From an uncultured Aquimarina sp. (lineage in GTDB: Bacteria; Bacteroidota; Bacteroidia; Flavobacteriales; Flavobacteriaceae), in the NCBI GenBank assembly GCA_947496355.1, contig CANMCO010000002.1, positions 186,001 through 250,000 on the forward strand: a stretch of DNA of 64,000 nt. Direction: 5' to 3'. This document shows, piece after piece, positions 1-8,579 of this stretch. Made by a program: the position numbers and the translations under genes. The notes under the pieces were generated by a model that saw only the letters and a list, made by a program, of their open reading frames with translations, was not told where the DNA came from and searched no databases. Positions within the stretch are counted from its first letter, which is position 1; each line of letters begins with the position of its first letter.

Positions 1-676
1 TCAATGTTTTTCCTAATCTACCAAGTTCAATATTTTCTTTTTCAATAGCTGCAATTCTTGCTTGTGTTTCTGAGGCTACATATTCTGGGTCAAAATCTTT
101 ATAAGAAAGTGTAGTAGCACCCATTGAAGCAACTTGCATTGAAATATCTTTGGCAAGAGTCTCAGCACCATTAATTTCAGATGATAACCCTGTAAGCGCA
201 GCTATTTTATTTCCGTGGATATAGGATCCAACAAAAGGAGCTTCTAATACTTTAAATCCTCCGATTTCGATTTTTTCACCAATAACACCTGTCTGTTCAG
301 TAAGTTTTTCCTGAACTGTCATACCGTTAAAGTCTGCAGCTAAAAACTCTTCTTTTGAAGAGGTTGTAAGTGCTAATTCAGCCAATTCTTTAGCTAAAGA
401 AACAAAAGAGTCATTTTTTCCAACGAAATCAGTTTCACAGTTAAGAGAAACAATTACACCTTTGTTTTTAGCATCATTAACTTTTGCAATAACTGCACCT
501 TCAGCAGAATCTCTGTCGGCTCTTTTATCAGCGATTTTCTGTCCTTTTTCTCTAAGGATTTTGATAGCTTTGTCAAAATCTCCATCAGCTTCAACAAGTG
601 CTTTTTTACAGTCCATCATTCCGGCACCTGTAGCTTTACGCAATTTACTTACTTCTGCGGCGGTAATCTTTGCCAT
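1..676 (-). CDS. tsf: Translation elongation factor Ts (3' end outside window)
   Basis: EF-Ts recharges EF-Tu by exchanging GDP for GTP during translation in the cytoplasm. The minus-strand reading frame starts at the ATG complement at 674-676 and stays open to the window edge, giving about 225 N-terminal residues. It begins MAKITAAEVSKLRKATGAGM, the conserved UBA-like N-terminal segment that contacts EF-Tu, followed by the MDCKKALVEADGD and NCETDFV motifs typical of the family. The C-terminus lies beyond position 1. It is downstream of rpsB on the same strand, the usual rpsB-tsf order, but a strong hairpin terminator separates the two. Identity is certain; only the end is missing. Confidence 0.97.
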   Translation of the reverse strand, partial: MAKITAAEVSKLRKATGAGMMDCKKALVEADGDFDKAIKILREKGQKIADKRADRDSAEGAVIAKVNDAKNKGVIVSLNCETDFVGKNDSFVSLAKELAELALTTSSKEEFLAADFNGMTVQEKLTEQTGVIGEKIEIGGFKVLEAPFVGSYIHGNKIAALTGLSSEINGAETLAKDISMQVASMGATTLSYKDFDPEYVASETQARIAAIEKENIELGRLGKTL

Positions 677-713
677 ATCGTTTTAATATTTAATGTGTAA
701 ATGTGTTTTTGTA

Positions 714-766
714 TAAAAAAAGAGTCGTTTAGTTTGTACTGCAATAGTAAAGAACCAAACGACTCA
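714..766 (-). terminator. Hairpin terminator between rpsB and tsf
   Basis: Read on the minus strand, GAGTCGTTT (765-757) pairs with AAACGACTC (730-722) and is followed by a run of seven T at 721-715. It lies downstream of rpsB and upstream of tsf, so it should end or attenuate the rplM-rpsI-rpsB transcript and set the tsf level apart. Confidence 0.75.
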
Positions 767-813
767 TCAATTTTAAAACTATAATGATTGTCTAAGTGTC
801 AATCAATGAATGT

Positions 814-1695
814 TTATTCTTCTTCTTGCTTTGCATCTTCTGCAACCACTGGTGCTTCAGCTACTGCTTTTTCAGCTTTTTCTGGAGCTTTAGCCTTTGC
901 AGGAGCTTCAGCTACCGCTTTTTCAGCTTTTGCTGGAGTTTCTGTCTTTGCCGGTGCTTCAGCTTTTGCTTTTGCATCATCTTTTTTAGGTGCGTCTTTT
1001 GAAGCTTTTCTCTCGCTTAAGCCTTCGATAATTGCATCACTAACATAGGTCATTACCTTGTCGATAGATTTAGAAGCATCATCATTTGCAGGGATTAAAT
1101 AGTCAACCTGACGTGGGTCAGAATTGGTATCTACCATTGCGAAAATAGGAATGTTTAATTTCTGAGCTTCTTTTACTGCGATGTGCTCGCGGGTAATATC
1201 TACAACAAATAATGCTCCAGGTAGACGAGTCATATCAGAAATAGAACCAAGGTTCTTTTCTAATTTAGCTCTTAAACGATCTACTTGTAAACGTTCTTTT
1301 TTAGATAGCGTGTTAAAAGTACCGTCTTTCTTCATTCTATCAATTGCAGCCATTTTCTTAACCGCTTTACGAATAGTAACAAAGTTAGTAAGCATACCAC
1401 CTGGCCATCTTTCAGTAATGTATGGTTGGTTGGCTTTAGCTGCTTTTTCAGCTACGATTTCTTTAGCTTGTTTTTTAGTCGCAACAAAAAGGATTTTTCT
1501 GCCGGACGCTGCAATCTTTTTTAAAGCCTCACTAGATTCTTCAATTTTTGCAGCAGTTTTATATAAGTTAATGATGTGAATACCATTACGTTCCATATAG
1601 ATATATGGCGCCATATTTGGATCCCATCTTCTTGTTAGGTGACCAAAGTGTACACCTGCATCAAGTAATTCTTTTACTTCGATATTGTTTGCCAT
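814..1695 (-). CDS. rpsB: 30S ribosomal protein S2 with Ala/Glu/Lys-rich tail
   Basis: Protein of the small ribosomal subunit, bound near the S1 site. The 293-residue product starts MANNIEVKELLDAGVHFGHLTRRWDP and contains the S2 signatures around GVHFGH (residues 14-19), the ERWPGGMLTNF stretch (about 94-104) and the ITREHIAVKEA region. Residues 1 to about 235 are the normal S2 body. The last 55 or so residues are an Ala/Lys/Glu/Pro tail containing two near copies of KAEKAVAEAP, a low-complexity extension. The gene is third in the minus-strand order rplM-rpsI-rpsB, 130 bp after rpsI, and is followed by a terminator. Confidence 0.98.
   Translation of the reverse strand: MANNIEVKELLDAGVHFGHLTRRWDPNMAPYIYMERNGIHIINLYKTAAKIEESSEALKKIAASGRKILFVATKKQAKEIVAEKAAKANQPYITERWPGGMLTNFVTIRKAVKKMAAIDRMKKDGTFNTLSKKERLQVDRLRAKLEKNLGSISDMTRLPGALFVVDITREHIAVKEAQKLNIPIFAMVDTNSDPRQVDYLIPANDDASKSIDKVMTYVSDAIIEGLSERKASKDAPKKDDAKAKAEAPAKTETPAKAEKAVAEAPAKAKAPEKAEKAVAEAPVVAEDAKQEEE
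851..960 (-). repeat. Imperfect 50-51 bp repeat inside the rpsB 3' end
   Basis: The sequence starting gcttcagctac at 854 recurs at 905 as gcttcagctacc, and partially again near 955, a period of about 51 bp or 17 codons. In frame it encodes the repeated KAEKAVAEAP part of the S2 tail. Confidence 0.6.
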
Positions 1696-1825
1696 TTTTG
1701 TAATAGTTTACGTTCTGTTGAATTAGCAATGCTCAAGTGGCTACTTTATTAGTACGGCCTTGCGCATTTAGATGCTAAACTAACCTCCGAATACTCGGGA
1801 TAACAACAAATACTGTTTTAATAAA

Positions 1826-2212
1826 TTAACGTTTAGAGAACTGGAATTTCTTACGAGCTTTCTTCTGTCCGAATTTCTTACGCTCTACCATTCTTGGATC
1901 TCTGGTCAATAAACCTTCAGGCTTAAGGATAGATCTGTTTTCTTCGTCTAACTCGCATACCGCTCTTGATATCGCTAAACGAACAGCTTCCGCTTGTCCT
2001 GTTATTCCCCCACCATAGACATTTACAGTAACATCGTATTTATCTTCATTGCTTGTTAAAGTCAATGGTTGATTTACTTTGTATTGTAAAGTTCCAGTAG
2101 TAAAGTAGTCATTAAGGTCTTTTTTGTTAACCGTAATTTTTCCAGAACCATCTTTAAGGTAAATTCTGGCTACTGCCGTTTTTCTACGGCCAATTTTGTG
2201 AATAACTTCCAT
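1826..2212 (-). CDS. rpsI: 30S ribosomal protein S9
   Basis: Component of the 30S head whose C-terminal Lys/Arg tail reaches the P-site tRNA. The 128-residue product begins [19 protein letters not shown] and has the family hallmarks GRRKTAVAR (8-16), VNVYGGGITGQAEAVRLAISRA (about 66-87) and the basic end KKFGQKKARKKFQFSKR. The ATG shares its first base with the last base of the rplM stop codon (TAATG overlap at 2212), so the two are translationally coupled. Confidence 0.99.
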   Translation of the reverse strand: MEVIHKIGRRKTAVARIYLKDGSGKITVNKKDLNDYFTTGTLQYKVNQPLTLTSNEDKYDVTVNVYGGGITGQAEAVRLAISRAVCELDEENRSILKPEGLLTRDPRMVERKKFGQKKARKKFQFSKR

Positions 2213-2667
2213 TACTTAACCTCGTTTAAGTTAACAGTTTTAGGTTTTTGAGCATCTTGATCGTGTTCTGCTCCTGCATAAACCTTTAAATTACGGAATA
2301 AAGCTGCTCCTAATTTGTTTTTAGGTAACATTCCTTTTACCGCTTTTTCGATTAAACGCTCTGGGTTCTTTTCGAACAATTCCTGAGCAGTAAGACTTCT
2401 TTGCCCTCCAGGGTAGCCTGTGTGACGGATATACGATTTATCTGTCCACTTTTTCCCTGATAAGTTGATTTTTTCGGCATTGGTAATGATAACATTATCA
2501 CCGCAATCAACGTGTGGGGTAAAGCTAGGTTTGTGTTTACCTCTTAGTAGTACTGCTACTACAGAAGCAAGACGTCCTAAAGTCTGTCCTTCAGCATCTA
2601 CATGCAACCATTCTTTTGTAACGGTAGCTTTATTTGCAGATACTGTTTTGTAACTTAATGTGTCCAC
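2212..2667 (-). CDS. rplM: 50S ribosomal protein L13, GTG start
   Basis: Early-assembly protein of the large ribosomal subunit. The 151-residue product contains the L13 landmarks [16 protein letters not shown] (about 20-35), [17 protein letters not shown], the [10 protein letters not shown] motif and [12 protein letters not shown]. The start is GTG at 2665-2667 on the minus strand (peptide MDTLSYKT). There is no in-frame ATG that would keep the N-terminal strand, and the distance to the promoter fits. It is the first gene of the rplM-rpsI-rpsB operon. Confidence 0.98.
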   Translation of the reverse strand: MDTLSYKTVSANKATVTKEWLHVDAEGQTLGRLASVVAVLLRGKHKPSFTPHVDCGDNVIITNAEKINLSGKKWTDKSYIRHTGYPGGQRSLTAQELFEKNPERLIEKAVKGMLPKNKLGAALFRNLKVYAGAEHDQDAQKPKTVNLNEVK

Positions 2668-2719
2668 ACTAATTAATTTTACTTATTAAACATTCCTTTT
2701 CCTATATAAAATAGGGGTG

Positions 2720-2750
2720 CAAATGTACAATTATATATTTATATAGCAAA
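2720..2750 (-). promoter_or_regulatory. Promoter of the rplM-rpsI-rpsB operon and short leader
   Basis: On the minus strand TTTG (2750-2747), a 19-base spacer and TACATTTG (2727-2720) match the Bacteroidetes sigma factor consensus TTTG-N19-TAnnTTTG exactly. Transcription should begin near 2715, leaving a leader of about 48 bases before the GTG. That leader can form a small hairpin, CCTAT/ATAGG. L13 autoregulatory leaders are known in bacteria, but I cannot say that this hairpin is one. Confidence 0.75.
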
Positions 2751-2919
2751 CAGCAAGTTGATATTATTTTTAATGTATGATTCATTGGTTTTCAGGTAGA
2801 TTATCCTAGTGTGTAAATATTTGTTCATTTTCTGTTCCTTAATCTATATTCGTTGTTAATTTTTTACTAAAAAATAATGCCAACTGTGACAAATCACAAT
2901 AATTTAGGTCATCTTATGT

Positions 2920-5640
2920 ATGTCAATCATCAAACATCTAATCATCATGATACGTTTACACCATTTTTTGGTACTTTTTCTATTTCCGATATTTATTACC
3001 GCACAAGATTCTACAAAAGTTGTTACAAAAAGGGTTTATACGACAAAACCTCTTAACGGAACTGGGGCTCCTACTATCGATGGAATCATAGATGAGTCTG
3101 GTTGGGACCTTGTAGAATGGACAGGGGATTTTACTGAAAATGAACCAGACGAAAATACACCACCTACTTTTAAAACTAAATTTAAAATACTTTATGATCA
3201 AAAATACCTTTATGTAGCGTATCGATGCTATGATGATGAGCCAGCTAAAATCGAAAAAAGGTTATCAAGAAGGGATGGCTTTGCCGGAGACTGGGTAGAG
3301 ATTAACTTGGACACATATCATGATAAACGAACTGGATTTTCTTTTACTATTACTGCTGCTGGGGTAAAAGGAGACGAATTTATTTCTCAAAATGGTGATA
3401 ACTGGGATGGTAGTTGGAACCCAATTTGGTATACCGCTACCAATATTGATGAAGAAGGTTGGACTGCTGAAGTAAAAATCCCTTTAAGTCAATTAAAATT
3501 TGGTAAAAGTAAGGAGCAGATATGGGGACTTCAGGTGAACCGAAGATTATTTAGAAAAGAAGAAAGATCTGTATGGCAACGTATTCCGCAAGACGCTCCT
3601 GGATGGGTAAGTGAATTTGGAGAACTACATGGTCTAATCGCCATTGAACCGCAGCATCAACTAGAAATTCAGCCTTTTGGAGTAGTGCAATTTGATACTT
3701 TTCCAGCAGAAGAAGGTAATCCGTTTAGAGATGGAGAAGATTTTAAGTTAAATGGAGGACTGGATGCAAAAATTGGAATTACGAATGATTTAACCTTGGA
3801 TTTAACTGTAAATCCTGATTTTGGACAAGTTGAAGCTGACCCCGCTGCTATAGCTCTTGATGGTTTTCAGATTTTCTTTAGAGAGCAACGACCTTTTTTT
3901 GTAGAGAACAAGAATATATTCGATTATCGGTTTGCAAACGGCCAGGATAATGTATTTTATTCGAGAAGAATCGGTAGAAACCCTCAGGGCTCAATAAATC
4001 AATTGGATGGAGAGTTTGTTGATCGGCCTAATAATACAACTATACTTGGTGCGGCCAAATTTAGTGGTAAAACCAAAGACGGATGGTCTATTGGTGTGTT
4101 GGAAAGTGTTACTGAAAGAGAGATTGCAAAAATAGAAGATGAAAATGGTAATCGAAGAGAGGCAATTGTAGAGCCTGTGACAAATTATTTTGTGGCTAGG
4201 GCTCAAAAGGATTTTAATGAACGTAATACCTATATTGGAGGCATATTTACAGCTACTAATCGTAATTTGGGAGATGCTTTCGAAATTGATAGTGATGATC
4301 CAAATACAGATGAAACATCTGAACTCTTGGGCACCAGAGAAAATAATTTAAACAATTTGAGAAAGTCTGCATATACAGGGGGGCTTGATTTTCGTCATAA
4401 CTGGAAAGAAAGAAAGTATTACATAGAGGGGAACATTATCACAAGTCATGTTGAAGGCTCGAAAGAGGCGATAGAGGAAACACAAAGAGAGCTAACTCAT
4501 AATTTTCAACGACCAGATGCTGATCATGTGCGGGTTGATCCCAACAGAACATCGCTTACAGGAACTGGCGGTAAATTTGTAGGCGGAAAGTCTGGAGGTG
4601 GTAACTGGAGATATACTACAGGTGTCTTTTGGCGTTCTCCAGAATTAGAACTTAATGATATCGGTTTTTTGAGACAAACAGACGAAATACGACAATTTGC
4701 GAATGTTCGATATTTGTTTTTGAAACCAACCAAGCTCTACAGAAGAGCAAATATTTTTGCTGAACAATTTTCAACTTTTGATTTTGAAGGAAATTATAAC
4801 CGCATTCAGTACGAATTGAATGGCTATATTAATTATACCAATAATTGGTGGACAGAAGTAGGTTTTGGACATAAGCCAAGGATTTTTACCAATACATTCT
4901 TGCAAGGAGGCCCCAGATGGCGTTTTTCTGATGAAAATTTTGTCTTTCTGTTTTTTGGTTCGGATAACCGGAAGAAATTTAATTTCACTATAGGACATGT
5001 AAACACTTGGGCGCAGCAGAATAACTTTGCATTTCAACGTTACGTGGTGAGATTAAGGTATCAGCCTTTTGATGCTTTGAGTATATCACTTAATCCTGAG
5101 TTTAGGCTAAACCCCAACAAAACTCAATATGTAACTGAAGCTGATTTTAATGGAAGCCCAAGGTATATAACGGCAAATATTGATCAACAAACATTAAGTA
5201 CAAGTATTCGATTAAATTATAATATTAATCCTAATCTTACCATACAATATTATGGGGAACCATTTATATCAAGAGGTAGATATAAAGAGTTTAATTTTGT
5301 AAATAATCCAATTGCTTCGGATCTAGTGGAGCGAGTAACTCTTTTTGATCAAAATCAGATTTCATTTGCAGATGATGTATATTCGATCGATGAAGACAGA
5401 AACGGAACTACAGATTATACCATTGATAATCCAGATTTCGCTTTTGTACAATTTCGGTCTAATTTGGTACTACGATGGGAATACATCCCTGGATCAGAGA
5501 TATTTTTAGTTTGGTCACAAGGTGTAACAGGTGGTGGGGACCCTGGTGAACACTTATTTCGTAGTCTGAATAATCAAATTTTGGACCAACAACCAGAAAA
5601 CACCTTTTTGATTAAAGCTACGTACCGATTTGTGCTATAA
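2920..5640 (+). CDS. DUF5916 outer-membrane protein with CBM9-like N-terminal domain
   Basis: A 906-residue exported protein, common in Bacteroidota and of unproven function. Residues 10-29 (IRLHHFLVLFLFPIFITAQ) form a cleavable signal peptide. Residues about 35-230 look like the carbohydrate-binding family 9-like fold (APTIDGIIDESGW, DLVEWTGDF, LYDQKYLYVAYRCYDDEP, WTAEVKIPLSQLKFG). The remainder (about 240-906) matches the DUF5916 architecture, with DLTVNPDFGQVEADPA, REQRPFFVENKNIF, alternating aromatic strands and a terminal aromatic strand ending in YRFVL, consistent with a beta-barrel. The ATG at 2947 (MIRLHH) is an equally good start. Nothing adjacent reveals a substrate. Sugar binding is inferred from the fold only. 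Confidence 0.85.
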   Translation: MSIIKHLIIMIRLHHFLVLFLFPIFITAQDSTKVVTKRVYTTKPLNGTGAPTIDGIIDESGWDLVEWTGDFTENEPDENTPPTFKTKFKILYDQKYLYVAYRCYDDEPAKIEKRLSRRDGFAGDWVEINLDTYHDKRTGFSFTITAAGVKGDEFISQNGDNWDGSWNPIWYTATNIDEEGWTAEVKIPLSQLKFGKSKEQIWGLQVNRRLFRKEERSVWQRIPQDAPGWVSEFGELHGLIAIEPQHQLEIQPFGVVQFDTFPAEEGNPFRDGEDFKLNGGLDAKIGITNDLTLDLTVNPDFGQVEADPAAIALDGFQIFFREQRPFFVENKNIFDYRFANGQDNVFYSRRIGRNPQGSINQLDGEFVDRPNNTTILGAAKFSGKTKDGWSIGVLESVTEREIAKIEDENGNRREAIVEPVTNYFVARAQKDFNERNTYIGGIFTATNRNLGDAFEIDSDDPNTDETSELLGTRENNLNNLRKSAYTGGLDFRHNWKERKYYIEGNIITSHVEGSKEAIEETQRELTHNFQRPDADHVRVDPNRTSLTGTGGKFVGGKSGGGNWRYTTGVFWRSPELELNDIGFLRQTDEIRQFANVRYLFLKPTKLYRRANIFAEQFSTFDFEGNYNRIQYELNGYINYTNNWWTEVGFGHKPRIFTNTFLQGGPRWRFSDENFVFLFFGSDNRKKFNFTIGHVNTWAQQNNFAFQRYVVRLRYQPFDALSISLNPEFRLNPNKTQYVTEADFNGSPRYITANIDQQTLSTSIRLNYNINPNLTIQYYGEPFISRGRYKEFNFVNNPIASDLVERVTLFDQNQISFADDVYSIDEDRNGTTDYTIDNPDFAFVQFRSNLVLRWEYIPGSEIFLVWSQGVTGGGDPGEHLFRSLNNQILDQQPENTFLIKATYRFVL

Positions 5641-5712
5641 TTGACTAACATAAAAAAACTTTTTACTATTATCTTTTTAAACGTATTTTGCGGCTATCAA
5701 TAGTATTGCCGT

Positions 5713-6918
5713 ATGAAGTGTTTTTATGTGTTTTTTGTTTTAGTCCTTTTGGTGTCGTGTAATACTGCGAAACCTGAAGAAAAAATAGATGTTACAAATG
5801 AAGAACCCAAGTTGTCAAAAAAGGATTCCTTATCATTCTTTTTAAATCATTATGAGAAATTTTTTACAACTAATTTTAACGTTTCAGAATGCCCTGGCGC
5901 TGCAGTTGTGATTGTTAAGGATTCTACTGTTGTCTACAAAAAAGGGTTTGGGGTAAAAGAAATCAAGACACAAGACTCTGTAGATGTAAATACAGTTTTT
6001 AGAATTGCTAGTTTATCTAAAGGGGTCACAGCAGTCCTTGCTGGAAATTTGGTAGATCATAATGAGTTGCAATGGGATCAGAGGGTAAAAGAATCAGTAA
6101 ATACATTTGATTTAAGAGATAGGGAACAGGCAGATCGACTCAAGGTTAATCATTTATTATCTCATACTACTGGTTTATATAAGTATACTTATAGTAAACT
6201 TATAAATAGAGGATTGTCTATTGATCAGATTATTAAAAGTTTTAAAAGAAAAGGTGTAGTATCCAGAGAAGGGGTAGACTACGAATATCAGAATGCAATG
6301 TTTTCGGTTATCGAAAAAATAATGGAAAATCAAACCTCAAAACCTTTTGAAATTCTTCTTAAAGAGAGATTGTTTGCTCCGGGTGGGATGGATAATGCTT
6401 CAAGTTCGTTTTCAGACATTAAAAACAATGATAATGTAGCGCTTCCACACTCTTATAATCATTATTCGAAGAAGTACAAATTAGACAAGCTTCATAAAGG
6501 TTATTATAATGTAGCTGCGGCAGGAGGAGTGAATGCCTCAATTTCTGATATGGGAGAATACTTAAAGGTGTTATTGGGATATCGGCCAGATATCATTTCA
6601 AAAGAAAGTCTTTCTGATATTTTTAATCCCATTATTTGCACGAGTACCAAAGATACTTACGTGAATTTATGGGACGGTGTTACAGATTCATATTATGCAA
6701 TGGGTTGGCGTATTTTGGATTATCGAGGCCGAAGAATTATTTACCATGGAGGTAATGTAAACCAATATAAGACACAATTAGTGGTAGATCCTGAAAACAA
6801 GATAGCTATGTGTGTTTTATTTAATGGTCCTAATCCATTTAATGGCCCAGTGATTCCTACCTTTTTGAATTACTATGATTTTTATAAAGAGATTAGCGCT
6901 AGACAATTGATAAACTAG
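5713..6918 (+). CDS. Serine hydrolase of the beta-lactamase/PBP-like family, lipoprotein
   Basis: A 401-residue lipoprotein: MKCFYVFFVLVLLVSC gives a lipobox with Cys16. The class C-like active-site set is visible: the SxxK motif SLSK in the RIASLSKGVTAV segment (about residue 101), the tyrosine motif YQN in EYQNAMFSV (about 193), and HGG in IIYHGGNVNQYK (about 345). The fold is shared by beta-lactamase class C, DD-peptidases and esterases; in Bacteroidota most such lipoproteins are of unknown substrate, so no antibiotic-resistance role is claimed. It follows the DUF5916 gene by 72 bp on the same strand and may be cotranscribed. Confidence 0.88.
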   Translation: MKCFYVFFVLVLLVSCNTAKPEEKIDVTNEEPKLSKKDSLSFFLNHYEKFFTTNFNVSECPGAAVVIVKDSTVVYKKGFGVKEIKTQDSVDVNTVFRIASLSKGVTAVLAGNLVDHNELQWDQRVKESVNTFDLRDREQADRLKVNHLLSHTTGLYKYTYSKLINRGLSIDQIIKSFKRKGVVSREGVDYEYQNAMFSVIEKIMENQTSKPFEILLKERLFAPGGMDNASSSFSDIKNNDNVALPHSYNHYSKKYKLDKLHKGYYNVAAAGGVNASISDMGEYLKVLLGYRPDIISKESLSDIFNPIICTSTKDTYVNLWDGVTDSYYAMGWRILDYRGRRIIYHGGNVNQYKTQLVVDPENKIAMCVLFNGPNPFNGPVIPTFLNYYDFYKEISARQLIN

Positions 6919-7028
6919 AAAATTTGTTTGTCGGATTCTTCTTCTTTTTTATATGTATTGAGTATACGAGAGCAATAAAAAACACCTTATCGTAGTTTTA
7001 ATTGGTGTACCAATAAGAGCCTACGGAC

Positions 7029-8567
7029 ATGAAAAAAATTAGTTTTTTATTCTTTGTTATAATTATCCTTACTTTCACTGGTTGCTCTAATGATGATACT
7101 CCTACTTCTGAACCTGATACAAATGATACCAAGCAGGTAAAAATTACTTATTTGCAGGATGATTCGGATTTCGCCAATCCGGATAGAGGTTTTTATAGAT
7201 ATTCAGAAACCAGGGCAAGTAATTATGTTGTTTTAAATGAAGAGGAACTTCGAGGGTATCGAACTCCATCACTTTCTTCTGGCGCTAATTATGAAACGCT
7301 AAGTACTTTGATTTTTAGGTATTATGTTTTGGATGAATTTGTAGACAAGTCAATTTCTGAGGAGTTTTTATCCAAAATGAAAGAAGATTTTGTTATTGCA
7401 AGAAATGCCGGAGTAAAGTTGATTCCAAGGTTTACATATACGATTACAGCAAATTCAGGTAGCTGTCCAGCAGGTTTTATTTGTCCGCCTTATGGAGATG
7501 CTTCAAAAGATGTTGTCCTTAATCATATTACTCAGATTGGACCTATACTCACCGATAATATTGATGTGATTAATTGCTTGCAAATGGGTTTTATAGGTAC
7601 TTGGGGTGAGAGTTATTACACCGATTTTTTTGGCGACGCATCCAATAATGATAATCAGGGAAAGTTGTTAGATGAAAACTGGAACGATAGAATAGCTATT
7701 TTAAAAGCACTGTTGGATGCCACTCCAAACGAATTGATGATACAGGTGCGTTATCCGCAAATGAAACAAAGATATGTTTATGGGGTTAATGCTTCAACAA
7801 ATGCTGCTGCGTTGACAATAGAAGAATCTTTTACAGATGATGATAAAGCAAGAATTGGATTTCATAATGATTGTTTGTTTGCGAGTGAGGATGATTTTGG
7901 GACCTATGCAGATTATGGTAATTCTTCATCACCAAGTACTACCGATATAACAAACTTGAAAGGTTTTTTTAAAGAAGATAGTAAATATGTTATTGTTGGT
8001 GGGGAAACCTGTAATGACGGATATAGTCCCCAGAACGATTGTGCCCCAACAGGTATAGCTGATAGTGATTTACGAGAATTACATTATACTTTTTTAAATG
8101 CAGATTATAATAATGAGGTTAATAACGATTGGTCTGATGGCGGTTGTATAGATGCGATTAAAAGAAACTTGGGGTATCGTTTTGTTATAAAACAAGGGGT
8201 GTTTCCTTCAGAGGTAACTGTTGGAAAAGATTTTAAAGTTACATTGGATATAGAAAATATAGGATATGCATCACCCGTAAGAAACAGAAAAGTGAACTTA
8301 ATTCTGAAAAATACAACTAATGATGAGGTATTAATTTTTACTTTTAATACCGATGTACGCAAATGGTTTTCTGCTATAAATTTAGAAGAAATTTTTAATC
8401 TTCCAGAGAATACTCCTCCAGGAAATTATGATGCTTATCTTCATATTGCAGATGCTTACGAGAGTATTTCTAAAAGACCAGAATATAGTATTAGATTAGC
8501 AAATCAGGATATATGGAATGCTAGTACTGGATATAATAGCCTAAACTTTGTGTTCAAAATCAATTAG
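7029..8567 (+). CDS. DUF4874/DUF4832 domain lipoprotein
   Basis: A 512-residue surface or periplasmic lipoprotein of unknown role. MKKISFLFFVIIILTFTGC is a signal with a lipobox Cys19. Residues about 45-215 resemble DUF4874 (NPDRGFYRYSET, LIFRYYVLDEF, AGVKLIPRFTYT, LQMGFIGTWGESYYTD), a TIM-barrel-like arrangement reminiscent of glycosidases. Residues about 220-455 resemble DUF4832 (RYPQMKQRY, RIGFHNDCLFASEDDFGTY, VGGETC). A C-terminal beta domain with GKDFKVTLDIENIGYASPVRNR follows. Such pairs often occur near polysaccharide loci, but no such locus is adjacent. Its stop lies 12 bp from the stop of convergent polA. Confidence 0.85.
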   Translation: MKKISFLFFVIIILTFTGCSNDDTPTSEPDTNDTKQVKITYLQDDSDFANPDRGFYRYSETRASNYVVLNEEELRGYRTPSLSSGANYETLSTLIFRYYVLDEFVDKSISEEFLSKMKEDFVIARNAGVKLIPRFTYTITANSGSCPAGFICPPYGDASKDVVLNHITQIGPILTDNIDVINCLQMGFIGTWGESYYTDFFGDASNNDNQGKLLDENWNDRIAILKALLDATPNELMIQVRYPQMKQRYVYGVNASTNAAALTIEESFTDDDKARIGFHNDCLFASEDDFGTYADYGNSSSPSTTDITNLKGFFKEDSKYVIVGGETCNDGYSPQNDCAPTGIADSDLRELHYTFLNADYNNEVNNDWSDGGCIDAIKRNLGYRFVIKQGVFPSEVTVGKDFKVTLDIENIGYASPVRNRKVNLILKNTTNDEVLIFTFNTDVRKWFSAINLEEIFNLPENTPPGNYDAYLHIADAYESISKRPEYSIRLANQDIWNASTGYNSLNFVFKIN

Positions 8568-8579
8568 GGTGTCAAATAT

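Noticed and set aside
788..1048. Ala/Phe/Ser-rich plus-strand frame opposite the S2 tail
   Set aside because: Its repeats are the reverse reading of the Ala/Glu/Lys tail of rpsB.
1181..1579. Antisense open frame of 132 codons inside rpsB
   Set aside because: It is a shadow of the conserved S2 gene and shows no recognisable domain.
5713..6918. Beta-lactamase resistance gene
   Set aside because: The SxxK, YxN and HxG motifs define a broad serine hydrolase family; the lipoprotein form in Bacteroidota gives no support for resistance.
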